A stretch of DNA of 64,000 bases. Source: Diaprepes abbreviatus (Eukaryota > Arthropoda > Insecta > Coleoptera > Curculionidae). The stretch spans positions 372,001-436,000 of the forward strand of contig JASJET010000222.1 of NCBI GenBank assembly GCA_034092305.1, in the 5' to 3' direction. The position numbers were made by a program, and so were the translations under genes. Positions 32,470 to 43,109 of this stretch are shown piece after piece. The notes below the pieces were generated by a model, which was given only the letters and a program-made list of their open reading frames with translations, searched no databases and was not told where the DNA came from. The first letter of the stretch is position 1. Every line of letters begins with the position of its first letter.

Positions 32470-34910
32470 TCGAATATTTTTTAATACGATGAGAAAAAAA
32501 AGTTTTTAAGAATTATTTAGAAAAAGGTCATGCAGGTAGCACACAGTAAAAGTACATTCTCGTATAGCCTATAATGTAACTTAAATGCTTATGTAGGTAC
32601 GGTCGGCAACACATAATTCTGGAAGACTTTATTATTACGATGCCGTAGGAGTCATTTGCAACTGAATTAGCTTAAGACGCTTTCTGTAAATGATTCATAA
32701 TGTTAAATATAACGTTATATTTCATATTTCTATTTTACCTTGTATCATATGGACATCACTACAGACTAAATTTTCAGTGCCAAAGTGTCATTATTTAGGA
32801 CTGAGTACTAAAAATGATCCATGCCTGTATTAGGACTATAATGATTAAAAATAAAGTTTACCGGATTCTGTAATACTAAACACGGATTTTAATATTTAAA
32901 CTTCTAATAGGTTTAGGAATATAATACATATAACCAATGCTTTGGTTAGACTACCTAATTTCTAAGCTTTAAAATCAAAACTAACTAGAAGTTACAATAT
33001 TTATGCCTTGATACTCATCGAAACATTGTTAGTTACAAAATCCGAGAAGCATATTTTATTCATACTAAAACTTTTTCTGCATCTTTCAAAGAAATTTTTG
33101 TTTAATTAAATGTACATATTTTTGTAGTATATTATACTATTTTTTTTTTTTCTGTTACTGAATCTTCATATAATTTATTTTATAGTTACATTATGAAAAT
33201 AAATTTTAATAATCCTAAATGTACTTAACAAGCACGTGAAGTTTTAACCTTTTGTAATAATTTTATTTTTTATTAATATTAACGAAATAAACTTAATACT
33301 GTATTTTTGTAAAGTATACTAAAAGTCTTTTATTTCTCCTTAATACTATTTTTTTTTTTAATTCCTTCAAACTTCAACTGACGTATGTAGAATATACTGT
33401 GCACGGCATCAAGCCAGATTAAGGCATAGGCTATATAGTCACCACCAAATGTTAATCCAGCCTTGCACGTAATATATTTGGATACAGTAATACAAAGCAA
33501 TGGTAATGGTGAAAGAGGAAATATTAGGAATATTTTCATAAATTTGATCTTCTAAAAGTGGGCTGCAACTAAAGTTGTCGGTAGTTGAAATAAAATTTAT
33601 TTTTTATTATTTTTCAGTAATTACTGGGATAAAATAATTGTAATTGGTAATTGATTTTTATAAATCCCAAACTATTTAATTACCATAAAAGTAATGAAAT
33701 TTCTTAGAAATAATTAAACTGCTTCAAAAGATAGCGGCTGACAATAAAGGGTCCGTGAGCTAATGAGCAGTTTAAGGTAAACTGTTTGTTATTTGTAACT
33801 GATGGCTTTTTGGAAGTGTAATTGCTAAATGTAGTTCAACTCTTTGTAAAAGTAATTGGAATAGGCCTGGAACATAATCAATCGCACAGGTAATCCGTAC
33901 TCTAAGTAAATGCCTAAATGACTTTTTAAATGGAATTATGATTTCATATTACACCAATATTCATTTGGCTGCTTCCGTGAAGCTAGTTATTTGAAACAGT
34001 AATTCTATATTTATTTTTTTAACAATTTTGCGTCAAGGCTTATACAGCCCCAAAATGTAAAAATCTCATTTTTCAGATATCTTTCTGAAATTTCAGAATA
34101 TTTCTCTTTTATAAAATATATCTAGATATAATTATTAACTTAACCCAATAGAAAAGCTAGTTTTGGTTCAACATTTTTGACCATTTTGTATGTTGCAAAA
34201 TATTTTTAATAGACGTTGTTTTACAAAAAATCGACCTAAAAAGTTTCAATTTGAAATTAAATTCTCAAATCTACAAAACCCTTAATAAAATCCACCGTCT
34301 TTAAATAAAACGTGGTATAACTTGTGAAATAAAATAAGTAAATAACACTATAAGTACAATAATTGACGGCACCTCTGTTTAGGAATTTATTTTCACATGA
34401 AAGGGCGAGATCTGATAAAAACCGGTAATGTACTCGAGGACGGCGCTATGACGACGTAAACCCAAAATTTTAGGACGTGGAGAAATCGAACACTCCGATT
34501 GCGATGACTCACCGTACTACTGTTTGCTCTTAACATTATGGATTTTATGTATATTTGCGGGTAATATTTATATCATTATATTTAATAAACCTGACGTTAT
34601 AATCTATCAAGACTTACCTTATTTGAGTCATTTTCTTTTCCATTGGTATCAGACAAAACTGTATCCACAAAAATTTTTTTCTGTCGCACTAACAAATTCT
34701 GTTCATATTGCTTATAAATAAAATAAAACGGAAAATTTTGTAATCAGAAGACAAATCTTTTGAAAATATTACATTTTTACTAAATTATTAAAAGTATCAC
34801 TGTCCACAATTTAATAACCTTTCGGTACAACAAAATTTAAATTTTGTGCTTCAGGGAAAAACGTCATAAGGATTTCACTTTTTTGACAAACGTCATATTG
34901 CCATGGCCAA
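32470..34910. other. AT-rich intergenic sequence, no gene seen
   Basis: No frame of interest on either strand and no terminal repeat that would pair with the region upstream of 26725. Several AATAAA hexamers and homopolymer T runs are present. Confidence 0.4.
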
Positions 34911-34914
34911 CCAA

Positions 34915-35085
34915 TTTTTATATAAGGTATATTCTTTTGAGTAATTATCACTTTCAGTTCTGTCGCTTGAAATAATCATGATCACTTCGACCCAATGACA
35001 AGTAAATGCATATTCAAAAGAACATGAAGTTATCAGTTTCACTTTTTTTACTTTGATCAGTGATAATTTACTCAAAACAATACAG
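34915..35085. repeat. Foldback MITE-like repeat, copy 1
   Basis: The ends are inverted copies of TATTCTTTTGAGTAATTATC. In the middle lie CTTGAAATAATCATGATCAC, TTCGACCCAATGACAAG and AAAAGAACATGAAGTTATC. The unit is about 170 bp and recurs at 36182-36310 and 36328-36480. It has no coding capacity. Confidence 0.7.
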
Positions 35086-35089
35086 CCAT

Positions 35090-35710
35090 AATTGTTGTAT
35101 TTGTATTTTCAATTTTACCAACTTCGAAAAATATTGACTCAGCGTGGAGGTTTCAAGTCTTTTGAATTTTCCAGTGTTTTAGATTAAATTGTCCACTCAC
35201 GATTAGATATTTGAAAATTTAGGTAAAAAAGAACTTGATTCACCGTGTTACATATATTTTTTTTATGAAATTCTATTTACATTTTTTTTCTTTACAGAGA
35301 AATAATCCTAGGAAATGTGTCGCTTTCTCAGGGAAACCATCATCAGGGAAACCTCGAGATGGCTGCTTTTCAAGCAGCTTCAAAATTATTTGATCCAGGC
35401 TGTTCTGTAACATCATGTTACTCAGATTATCAAATGTAAAAGAGATGGAAATCGTCTTCATCGTTAATATATTATTTTAAGAATAATATCAAGTCATCTA
35501 TGTATATTTAGTGTAAATTTTAAAAATTCCAGTAAAATATCCATAATATAAAATATTATATTTATTTCATCCTACCCCACAGGTACGTCGAATTTTTAGA
35601 AATATACTCATTTGGTGATAACTTTGAGATACCTTTGTGATACACATTTATTTACCATGTTGTCCAATAGACGAGGGCTAAAAAGAATATGACTCACATA
35701 TATTAATAAT
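35090..35710. other. Spacer, no feature seen
   Basis: AT-rich sequence between the foldback repeat and the hammerhead-bearing repeat. Frames here are short and unrecognised. Confidence 0.35.
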
Positions 35711-35790
35711 TTAATTTAATTCAAAAATGCTGCCGAGTTTGGTATTTGCATGCTTCCTTCTGATCTGTCCTCTACACAGCCAGATGCATG

Positions 35791-35832
35791 TCGGTACCCT
35801 GATGAGTCTAATAGAGACGAAACATGTACCTC
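35791..35832 (+). ncRNA. Hammerhead ribozyme motif, well preserved
   Basis: CTGATGA is exact at 35799-35805. Stem II is GTCT/AGAC (35806-35809 with 35815-35818) with a 5-nt loop, and GAAA is at 35819-35822. The next bases, CATGTACC, can pair with GGTACC just before the core (35793-35798), and ACATGT is itself palindromic, as expected for a type I hammerhead with a very short stem III that may act as a dimer. All invariant core bases I can check are present. Self-cleavage is inferred from the motif, not shown. Confidence 0.6.
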
Positions 35833-36009
35833 TGCCGTATCACTGTGGCGGGGAGGGTAAATTTTGATTTTCTTCTCGGTATGGTGGTACAGATAGGCCA
35901 TCATCTCGATGGTAGTGGAATAGGATAAATTGCGTTCTATAACAATTTGTTCTAATTGTGCAATCTCTAATACAGAAAGGATATGATGGAGAGAAGTTTG
36001 CATTTACTG

Positions 36010-36095
<86 letters not shown>

Positions 36096-36105
36096 ATACA
36101 TATAG
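36010..36105. repeat. (TA)n microsatellite
   Basis: Pure TA to 36080, then TA with CA interruptions. It lies 3' of the hammerhead motif on the same (plus) strand. Confidence 0.95.
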
Positions 36106-36181
36106 ATCTTCGGTTTCACTCATAATTTTGTTAGACTTTGTTTAAAATGGAGAGGTAGTTAATTGTATCACCAGTCGTTAG

Positions 36182-36535
36182 GGATATCACTTGAAGTAAT
36201 CATGATCACTTCGACCCAATGATAAGTAAATGCATATTCAAAAGAACATGAAGTTATCAGTTTACCTTTTTTATTTTGATCAATTGATAATTACTCAAAA
36301 GAATATAGCCACTATGACGAAGTGATCATGAGTATATTCTTTTGAGTAATTATCACTCTCAGTTCTGTCACTTGAAGTAATCATGATTACTTCGACCCAA
36401 TGACAAGTAAATGCATATTCAAAAGAACATGAAGTTATGAGTTTCACTTTGATCATTGATAATTTACTCAAAAGAATACAGCCATGATTACTTCAAGTGA
36501 CCGAACTGAAAGTGATAATGACCCAAAAGAATAGC
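36182..36535. repeat. Foldback MITE-like repeats, copies 2 and 3 plus an inverted partial copy
   Basis: Copies of the 34915-35085 unit lie at about 36182-36310 and 36328-36480 in the same orientation. A partial inverted copy (about 36483-36535) reads ATGATTACTTCAAGTGACCG and then GAACTGAAAGTGATAATGAC. Internal blocks such as TAAATGCATATTCAAAAGAA are near-identical, suggesting recent or homogenised copies. Confidence 0.7.
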
Positions 36536-36557
36536 CCTTATATTTCTTCTGTTTTTG

Positions 36558-38283
36558 TCACGGATTTCTGAACTAAATGGATGACAGGTGGTAATGGAGC
36601 TGTCAACGGAAAAATGTCCGGAGTATGCTCGGCGCCATTTTGGGTAAGAGTGACGTTTTGGCACGTCAAATTAACCGTCAAAAGTCAAAAATAGTGTCAT
36701 TGTTGTTATTATTGTGAAATAATCTTTGTTTTTCCTTGGATTAAATTTATTTTAAATAACTTAATAACCAAGTAATATGCACCAAGCCATCAGTCAAATA
36801 TTTAGGTGTAAATATAGACCACAAAATTATCTTAAATTGGCACTTTAGAACTGTTAAACAAAAAATGTATACAAAGGGTCAAATACCTTAGGAGTCTAAT
36901 ACACAAAAAAAAAGGAATCTGAAGAAAAACAACTCATATATACAAAGCAATATACTGACTTTAATAGGAATACATACCTCCTATATACAGTAATTGCAGG
37001 AAGCCAGCACTCGTAAAACTTGAAACGGTAGAAACCTCTGCTCTATGTAGTATTACTCAAATCCATCGTCCTAGCTATCCACCAATCTATTATTGTATGA
37101 ATTCACTTAACATCTAGCCGATTATTGTAAGACTTCCTGTCCTGACAAGTAAGTTTGAAAGAAAACATGAAACTTGACCGGTGATAGAGGAACTGAGTAC
37201 GAGCAGGGGCCGGAACCATAGGCCAGCCCGAAGACCCCCATTAATGATACTATTCAACCCTTAATATACTTTTTTATTATTTTGTGAAGATTTGTAGGCG
37301 CTTGAAGACCAAACGTACTATAAATAAGCTTTTTATTCTGAAGGACCTCGTTTGTTGGCTTGTATGGTTCAAATTTATATGTCCTAATAAATTATAATCA
37401 ATAATATTTATTTAATTGTAGTGTAGTATAGTGTTTAACACAGCCTAAGGAAGTAAAATGTTGTATTTAACATTATTTGAATATAAAATTGAATGTTACT
37501 TATTTTAATAAAAGTTTTAAATATCTTACAAATTGTTACTTCTCAATTTTTTTTATAAGTTGTGTTGATGAAAACAATTATGTTACACTTAACTGTTTAA
37601 AGTAAGTTATGGACATACGGACACAGGTGTTTATATTAAATCCATAATTAGAACTAGTCGTAGGAAAACAATTTTTAAGCAGCACGCTCATACTATTGAG
37701 ATATGAACAAAATTTAGTGTAATAATTTTGTATGTCTATAATCTCAAATTTACTTGAAATTTGCGAAACATTCAACTTTCTAAGGAAATTTTAATTAGAA
37801 AATACTGAAAATAACGGGGTACTACCTAATTAATATTTCAACTGTTTTTTCAAAAAATAAAACGTTTTGAAGAAACGGTTCGTCAACATATTGCTTTTTT
37901 AAGGACTAGTTATTTTTAACAACCAAAAATATAATAAAAATTATTAATTTATTTTTACGACCGACCAATAGTATGACAAATATCCACACATAACAATCAA
38001 TTGACACCAATTGGATTAGTTGAGTAAGGTTATAACGTAATACTATCATTTTATCTCTTTCTACCATTCGTTTCGTTCAATTACTTATGTCGATGAAATT
38101 TCGGAAAGGAATGCAAATTGCTTCAAACCTTGTCAGTGGGAGGTAAACGATTACGTTTAGTCGTTATAATTTTTCAGTGGCGACAGCGTATTCATTGTTA
38201 TTATAACTTCACCTTACCCAAAATGGCGCATAGCATGGTCCGGACATTTTCTGTGTATTTGACGATCAGTACATATACTTTAT
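36558..38283 (+). repeat. Long dispersed repeat, copy 2
   Basis: Same order and orientation as 21947-24675, with blocks 36558-37050 and 37385-38283. The piece between the blocks (about 335 bp) has no clear counterpart in copy 1. It includes TGACCGGTGATAGAGGAACT and GAACCATAGGCCAGCCCG, less AT-rich than its surroundings. No intact gene is seen. Confidence 0.7.
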
Positions 38284-38323
38284 ACGTGCGTGGTTTTTGT
38301 AGAGAAACAAAAATAACAAAAAT

Positions 38324-39065
38324 TATCGATACCAATACCAACTCAATATTTTTCCGAACGGTCTCGATATTTTCCAAAAAAGTATCAATACCCTCAGGGT
38401 ACCTATTCTCGTTCTTGAGAGAACGATCATTTTGATGGAAAGTGGGCGTGGTTCTCACGAAAAAGAACGAAAACGTATTCAGAATACGGTTTCTTACTTT
38501 TTCGTGAGAACCACGGCCACTTTCCATTAAAATGATCGTTCTCTCGAGAACGAGAAAAGCTATCCAAAATACGGTTTCATACTTTTTCGTGAGAACCACG
38601 CCCACTTTCCATTAGGTGATCGTTCTCTCAAGAACGAGAATAGGTACCCAGATAGTATAGAGACCTTTATATAACATTTTCGGAAATAAGCTTTAATTAT
38701 ATCAGTTGATTCAACAACAATAAATTTGTTTGGACGTCGTTTATAATCGGTGAGGGAAGGGCTTTATTGATGTTTGACAAACGTAAATAAATTTATTACT
38801 ATTTTTTTGCTTATCGTAACTTCTTTGAGTCTCGGAACAAGAAAGTTAGCTTTGAGTATTTTGAAAATATATTAAAAATTACCACCAGCATGAAGTATCA
38901 TAAAAAGAGGATTTGGATAGTAATGGAATTTGATCTTGATACCAACGCTACAAAAAATATATCGATACCTTCTTCGTTCTGATACAGCTACAGACGCTAA
39001 AAATACTCGATACTTCAAGAAAAAGTATCGATACTACAGAAGTATCGAAGTATCGTTGACATCCC
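38324..39065. promoter_or_regulatory. Cluster of TATCGATA octamers upstream of prefoldin 4
   Basis: Exact TATCGATA words occur at 38324-38331, 38960-38967 and 39026-39033, with several near copies (GTATCAATACC, AAGTATCGAAGTATCG) between 38900 and 39060. TATCGATA is the DRE bound by DREF at many Drosophila housekeeping promoters (known). Prefoldin 4 starts at 39188. The words may instead belong to a repeat; the foldback element sits between them. Confidence 0.4.
38397..38649. repeat. Short foldback element with near-perfect inverted arms
   Basis: The outer ends are GGGTACCTATTCTCGTTCTT and its complement ending at 38649. Arms of about 75 bases pair with very few mismatches and include GAGAACGATCA and GTGGTTCTCACGAAAAAG blocks. 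The right arm is followed inwards by another copy of itself (about 38483-38560), so the element holds one plus-oriented and two minus-oriented units. A transcript could fold into a long hairpin. The minus-strand frame at 38201-38605 crosses it and is not a gene. Confidence 0.75.
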
Positions 39066-39187
39066 TAGGTTTTTGACATTTGACAAACATAACCCCTTAT
39101 TTGGCGATTTGTAAACCTCTAAATATCACATTTTCCCCTGAAAGAAAAATATAAATTTAATAAATTAAGCAAAAATCACACACAAAA

Positions 39188-39223
39188 ATGGCTGCTACTA
39201 CTGGCAAAGGGACCTTTCAACCC
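39188..39223 (+). CDS. Pfdn4: Prefoldin subunit 4, exon 1
   Basis: Codons 1-12 (MAATTGKGTFQP), starting at an ATG in the context CACAAAAATGGC and ending at a CCC|GTAAGT donor in phase 0. Prefoldin is a cytosolic hexameric chaperone that hands unfolded actin and tubulin to the TRiC/CCT chaperonin; subunit 4 is one of its four beta-type subunits. The whole protein is 135 aa in four exons, close to the usual 130-140 aa. The MAAT start resembles the vertebrate protein. The first intron is only 54 bp. Confidence 0.88.
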
Positions 39224-39277
39224 GTAAGTTTGAAATTTCTCTTTAAGGATTTCATTTCATTCTAATTCACTTTCTAG

Positions 39278-39382
39278 GAATCAGATGTTCACATTTCCTA
39301 TGAAGATCAGCAAAAAATTAACATCTTTGCTAGGCTAAACGCAAAATTGGAAGATCTGAAAGACGAAGCTAAAATCAAAGAG
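39278..39382 (+). CDS. Pfdn4: Prefoldin subunit 4, exon 2
   Basis: Codons 13-47, phase 0 at both ends (acceptor TTTCTAG, donor GAG|GTAATT). It encodes the first coiled-coil helix with the family motif SYEDQQKINIFARLNAKL, where vertebrates have T/S-FEDQQKINKFAR. This motif is what identifies the subunit. It is followed by a 1.1-kb intron that contains one copy of the repeat also found at 43110-43740. Confidence 0.93.
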
Positions 39383-39499
39383 GTAATTTTACTTAAACAA
39401 GCTACTTTTGATTTACTATTCACTAGGTGCTTACCAATACCGCTTTATTATGAGTATGTAAGATCCAAATTCCAAATTGTTATTTGCTTTTTTACTTGT

Positions 39500-39625
39500 A
39501 AAAAGGGTGATTATTTCGATTAAGGAAAATCTAGGAGAACAAGGTTTTTTGGAAAAAATTTTGACACCTATTCCTCATTGTAGAACACCATTTTGATATT
39601 AGTTTTCCACTATTTTTCCTTACTT
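39500..39625 (+). repeat. Copy of an interspersed repeat in prefoldin 4 intron 2
   Basis: It contains GGAAAATCTAGGAGAACAAGG, TTTTTTGGAAAAAATTTTG and ATTGTAGAACACCA, in the same order as the repeats at 43110-43290 (plus) and 43590-43740 (minus). Confidence 0.45.
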
Positions 39626-40481
39626 TCCCAGAAAACCCAAAAAACCCTACGATAAACTTCACAATGTATTTTTATTTCTAAAGAAAAACTGAACTTTCAT
39701 ATTTATTTTGAAAGGAACCAATTAAAATATTTTGTATGCAAGATATTTCAATTATTTTTGCAAATAAATTTAGAAAAACTAGTATTTCAAGGAAAAAGCA
39801 AAAATAGGTTTTGTAAATGTTATTGATCGTTGTACTACTGAAAAATCGAAATACTTGTTGCAACGTTGCCAGGTGTAAAATACTTTCGTGGTATAAAGTA
39901 TAAAACTTGCCCATCTGTTAACAACATAGTTTAATTTTTGGAATGTAAAAACCAAGGTAAAATTAATCTTAACTAACCAAAATTTTTTGTTATTTTTGGT
40001 GAGTTCAGGTTGGTTCAGATTTAGCTTGGTTTTAGTTTGGAAAACTGAAACTAACTTAAACTGAACTAATTAAAAAATGTTATTATTCAGCAGAGATTAC
40101 GTGGAGGCAAGACAATCTCTGCAAGCAAGGGATATCGGGGAAGGTCCAAGTTAGTAGGAAAGCGGGTGGTTTAGTATTTGCTGCGAAAATTTATGGTTAG
40201 TACAATTATATGACTAAGACATGTAAAATTGAATTAGGATTATAAATCCATAAAACCCATCATTTTCATAGATTTCACTTAATTGAAATAATTACCAAAA
40301 GAAGTTTATTTTAAACCTTCCTCATATACTCTGGGTGCTGTATTTAAAATTGTCAAGATTATATGTAAACTTAGAATGCACAGTGAAAAATTGTACATAC
40401 TTCTAAATTGACATTTTGTATAATTATATTTAACTTAAAAAATTAGGATTTTTGTGCTTGCTACTTGTTTTTTTTTTATAG

Positions 40482-40598
40482 AATGATTTGAAAAGTTTAG
40501 AAGATGCTTGTGATGAAATTGCCCTTTTTGATGATGATGAACAAATACCTTATCTTACTGGGGAAGTTTTTATTTACCAAGATTTAGATACAACACAG
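40482..40598 (+). CDS. Pfdn4: Prefoldin subunit 4, exon 3
   Basis: Codons 48-86, phase 0 at both ends (acceptor TTTTATAG, donor CAG|GTAATG). It encodes LKSLEDACDEIALFDDDEQI, then PYLTGEVFIYQDLDTTQ. This is the end of helix 1 plus the two beta-hairpins of a beta-type prefoldin; the L-DA-DE-L-DDD stretch and the P-G-VF motif are conserved in the family. Confidence 0.93.
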
Positions 40599-41068
40599 GT
40601 AATGGAAGAAATAAACTACAGTTTATTTAAATTTCTTAAATTTTAACGTTAAATGATAAAAAGCATTTGGGTGGATAAAATTTAAGAAGAAATCGTCTTT
40701 TAGGATCAAAACAGGAGTGTTTTTATATTCTGTTATTAAAAACTATATTATCAAGTTGGTCTTTCTTTTTAATCTTAAAATTCAAAGAATATTTATAATA
40801 AATACTATGGTTTTGTCATTAAACACTATATAATTATAAAAATCAAATGATTAGAGGCACTGCAATTTTTTTTATGCAAATGTGAATATTTAATTGAGAT
40901 ATTGCTACTTTTTAAGATATCTAGTTACTTTAAGCATTGTAAAACTTGTAGAATCTATTTTTATAACACCAATAACAATTATAATACAAAATGGAAGCTC
41001 TAGTTACTGTAAAAATAGTTTTAAAACATATATAAAGTTATTCTTAGGTCTAACATTTTTAATTGTAG

Positions 41069-41218
41069 AAATGTTTAGAAGAAGCTAAAGAGAGAATTAA
41101 TGGTGAAATTAAAGTAATTCGAGAAAAGTCTGATGAAATTAAGGATCAAATGGCTGAACTTAAGGCACATCTTTATGGAAAATTTGGTAGTCATATTAAT
41201 CTAGAAGCTGACGAGTAA
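41069..41218 (+). CDS. Pfdn4: Prefoldin subunit 4, exon 4
   Basis: Codons 87-135 and a TAA stop (acceptor TAATTGTAG). It encodes the second coiled-coil helix and the conserved end AHLYGKFGSHINLEADE, nearly the same as the vertebrate L-AKFG-NINLEADE tail. The four exons join without any stop or shift, so the gene looks functional. Confidence 0.95.
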   Translation, partial: KCLEEAKERINGEIKVIREKSDEIKDQMAELKAHLYGKFGSHINLEADE

Positions 41219-41516
41219 AAAAATGAAATATAAGAAAAGTGGTGTTAATTTAAAACTTAAATATTGTATACTGAAAAACATATTTTAGTTTTTTATGAAA
41301 TTAATTGCCTAAAGTAATTTATGAGAATAATATTTATAATAAAAATAATATACATATTGCTTTTTTTACATTTATGCTCTGTAAATTTAAGGTATTAAAA
41401 TTGTTAAACTGTGAATTGCAGTGATAGCAATACATCACTATGAATAAAATATAATTTTGTATAAAAGGACCATTTCTACTAAATTATTAATATTCTTGTT
41501 TTATAACTTGTAACAA

Positions 41517-41522
41517 AATAAA
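41517..41522 (+). terminator. Candidate polyadenylation signal of prefoldin 4
   Basis: AATAAA about 300 bases after the stop, followed by a T-rich stretch. Another AATAAA-like hexamer occurs near 41336, so alternative ends are possible. Confidence 0.45.
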
Positions 41523-41529
41523 GAGTTTG

Positions 41530-43100
41530 ATGGCTAAAATCTTCCCTCTTTAAATTTAATTTAACCTGGAAAATTTATAACACATGTACCAGCCATAGAC
41601 AATATAAAGGTAATAGATCACTGATCCTATAGAAGTGTGAAAGCTTAGAAAGGACTGGAGGATTTTCGCTTGAGTAGTATTTCTCTTTCTACTCCGCGGA
41701 ATAGGAAGAGAAATGTCTCTTTCTGAACCAAGAGCCAACGCGTTTCTGTAGGATCTTCGATCTATATATCTTGTACATCTATGGTATGAGCTAAAAAAGT
41801 TGTACTTAAAGAAAAGTACTATTAGATCTTTAGAGAGAACAAACATTTAATTTTAAAAGTAAATAAGGTCTTTCAATTTTAAAAGTGTTATATTGTCAAA
41901 ATTAGTTTTCAGGTGTCTTTGGGTCACTTCCAGCACGATTATCCAAGTTTCGCCAGATCATAATACCGTTTTCCCCTAGTCCTTCAGTTTAGGTTGGCTT
42001 ATTTCTTTTGCTGCTCTATCAAGTAATTGAGACTTCTTATGGTTCGAGAAGTAATGCTAGTTTCTGCAGGATCTTTTTTTATTCGTTTAGATGTCCTGAA
42101 AGGGTTTTTTTCGCGATAAGAAAGAATAGCTCCATCTAGCTATTCTTTTGCCACTTGTATGAGGTATTTTCTCTCGTCGAAGATTTTCACAGATGCCATG
42201 CGCTGGTATGTATTTAAGAGCATCAAACAGCATTTTATATTTTCTCCTATCTTATTATAACTCCAAATTAAAAATGATCTTACAGGTAGAAAGATCACTA
42301 TTTTTTTAAACTATTATAGAACTTATTAAAAATGATTCAATTTAAAGAACTAAAGGTATACAAATGAAAAAAAATGCCGAGTTATTACTATATCGTAACT
42401 ATCCCCTAAATCTTATTTACGCTTTGCACGTCGTTAATAATTGGTGATAGAACTCTTCTTTATCTAACCTATGGATAGAACAATAACATACAAAATATAT
42501 ATTAATCTAGAAATGATTCTGCAAGAATGTTCTGGAATAAGTAAAATTTGTGTGGTGTAAATGTACTAAAATAAAATTTTTACTTCTGTTTCGAGTCTAG
42601 AGTGTTTACCTCGCTTCCATAGTAACTTTTAATGGTTTGTAATTCCTGAAAATATTAACATATAATTGAACAAGTCGAAAATAATAGTATGAAATCTACA
42701 AACCTCTGTTGAGGTTTAGAAAAGCAAGATTTCTTTCCTTGAATTTCGCCTCGGTGCCTGTGGTCTTGATTTTTAGTTGGACTTCCTATTCAACTAAATT
42801 TTCAAAACTTTCTTGACAAAGAAACGAATGTATCATGTTTTACTAGCAACAAAGCCACCAGAACAAACAGAATAATAATTAATACATCGGGGGAAGGCGG
42901 AAAATTCGAAATGTTCAATAGTTTCATTTACACAGGAAAATAACTTTATTTTTAGGTATAACGATGACGAAACGTAGGGGTAATCGTTTAGATTAAGTGA
43001 AATTTAGAGTGTGTACAATTTATTACTATCATAGAAAAACTGTCTATGTCACTATGTATTCTAAGTTTACTTATAATCTTGACAATTTTGAGTAAAGCAT
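41530..43100. other. Intergenic sequence, no gene seen
   Basis: The stretch at about 41580-42250 is less AT-rich and may be an unrecognised repeat. No frame has recognisable similarity. Confidence 0.35.
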
Positions 43101-43109
43101 CTAAAGTAT

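Larger units (their letters stand above)
35710..36110 (+). mobile_element. Hammerhead-bearing short repeat ending in (TA)n
   Basis: A plus-strand unit of about 300 bp with a well-preserved hammerhead core (35799-35822), followed 187 bases later by a (TA)n tract (36010-36080, then imperfect TA/CA to about 36105). Hammerheads of this minimal type are known from Penelope-like elements and from small non-autonomous retrozymes. No protein is encoded; the minus-strand frame at 35716-36003 is a shadow. Foldback MITE copies lie on both sides. Confidence 0.55.

Noticed and set aside
35716..36003. 95-codon minus-strand frame as a gene
   Set aside because: It lies opposite the hammerhead motif and runs into the (TA)n tract; no protein features are recognised.
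38201..38605. 134-codon minus-strand frame as a gene
   Set aside because: It reads through the foldback element, whose repeated arms create the apparent frame.
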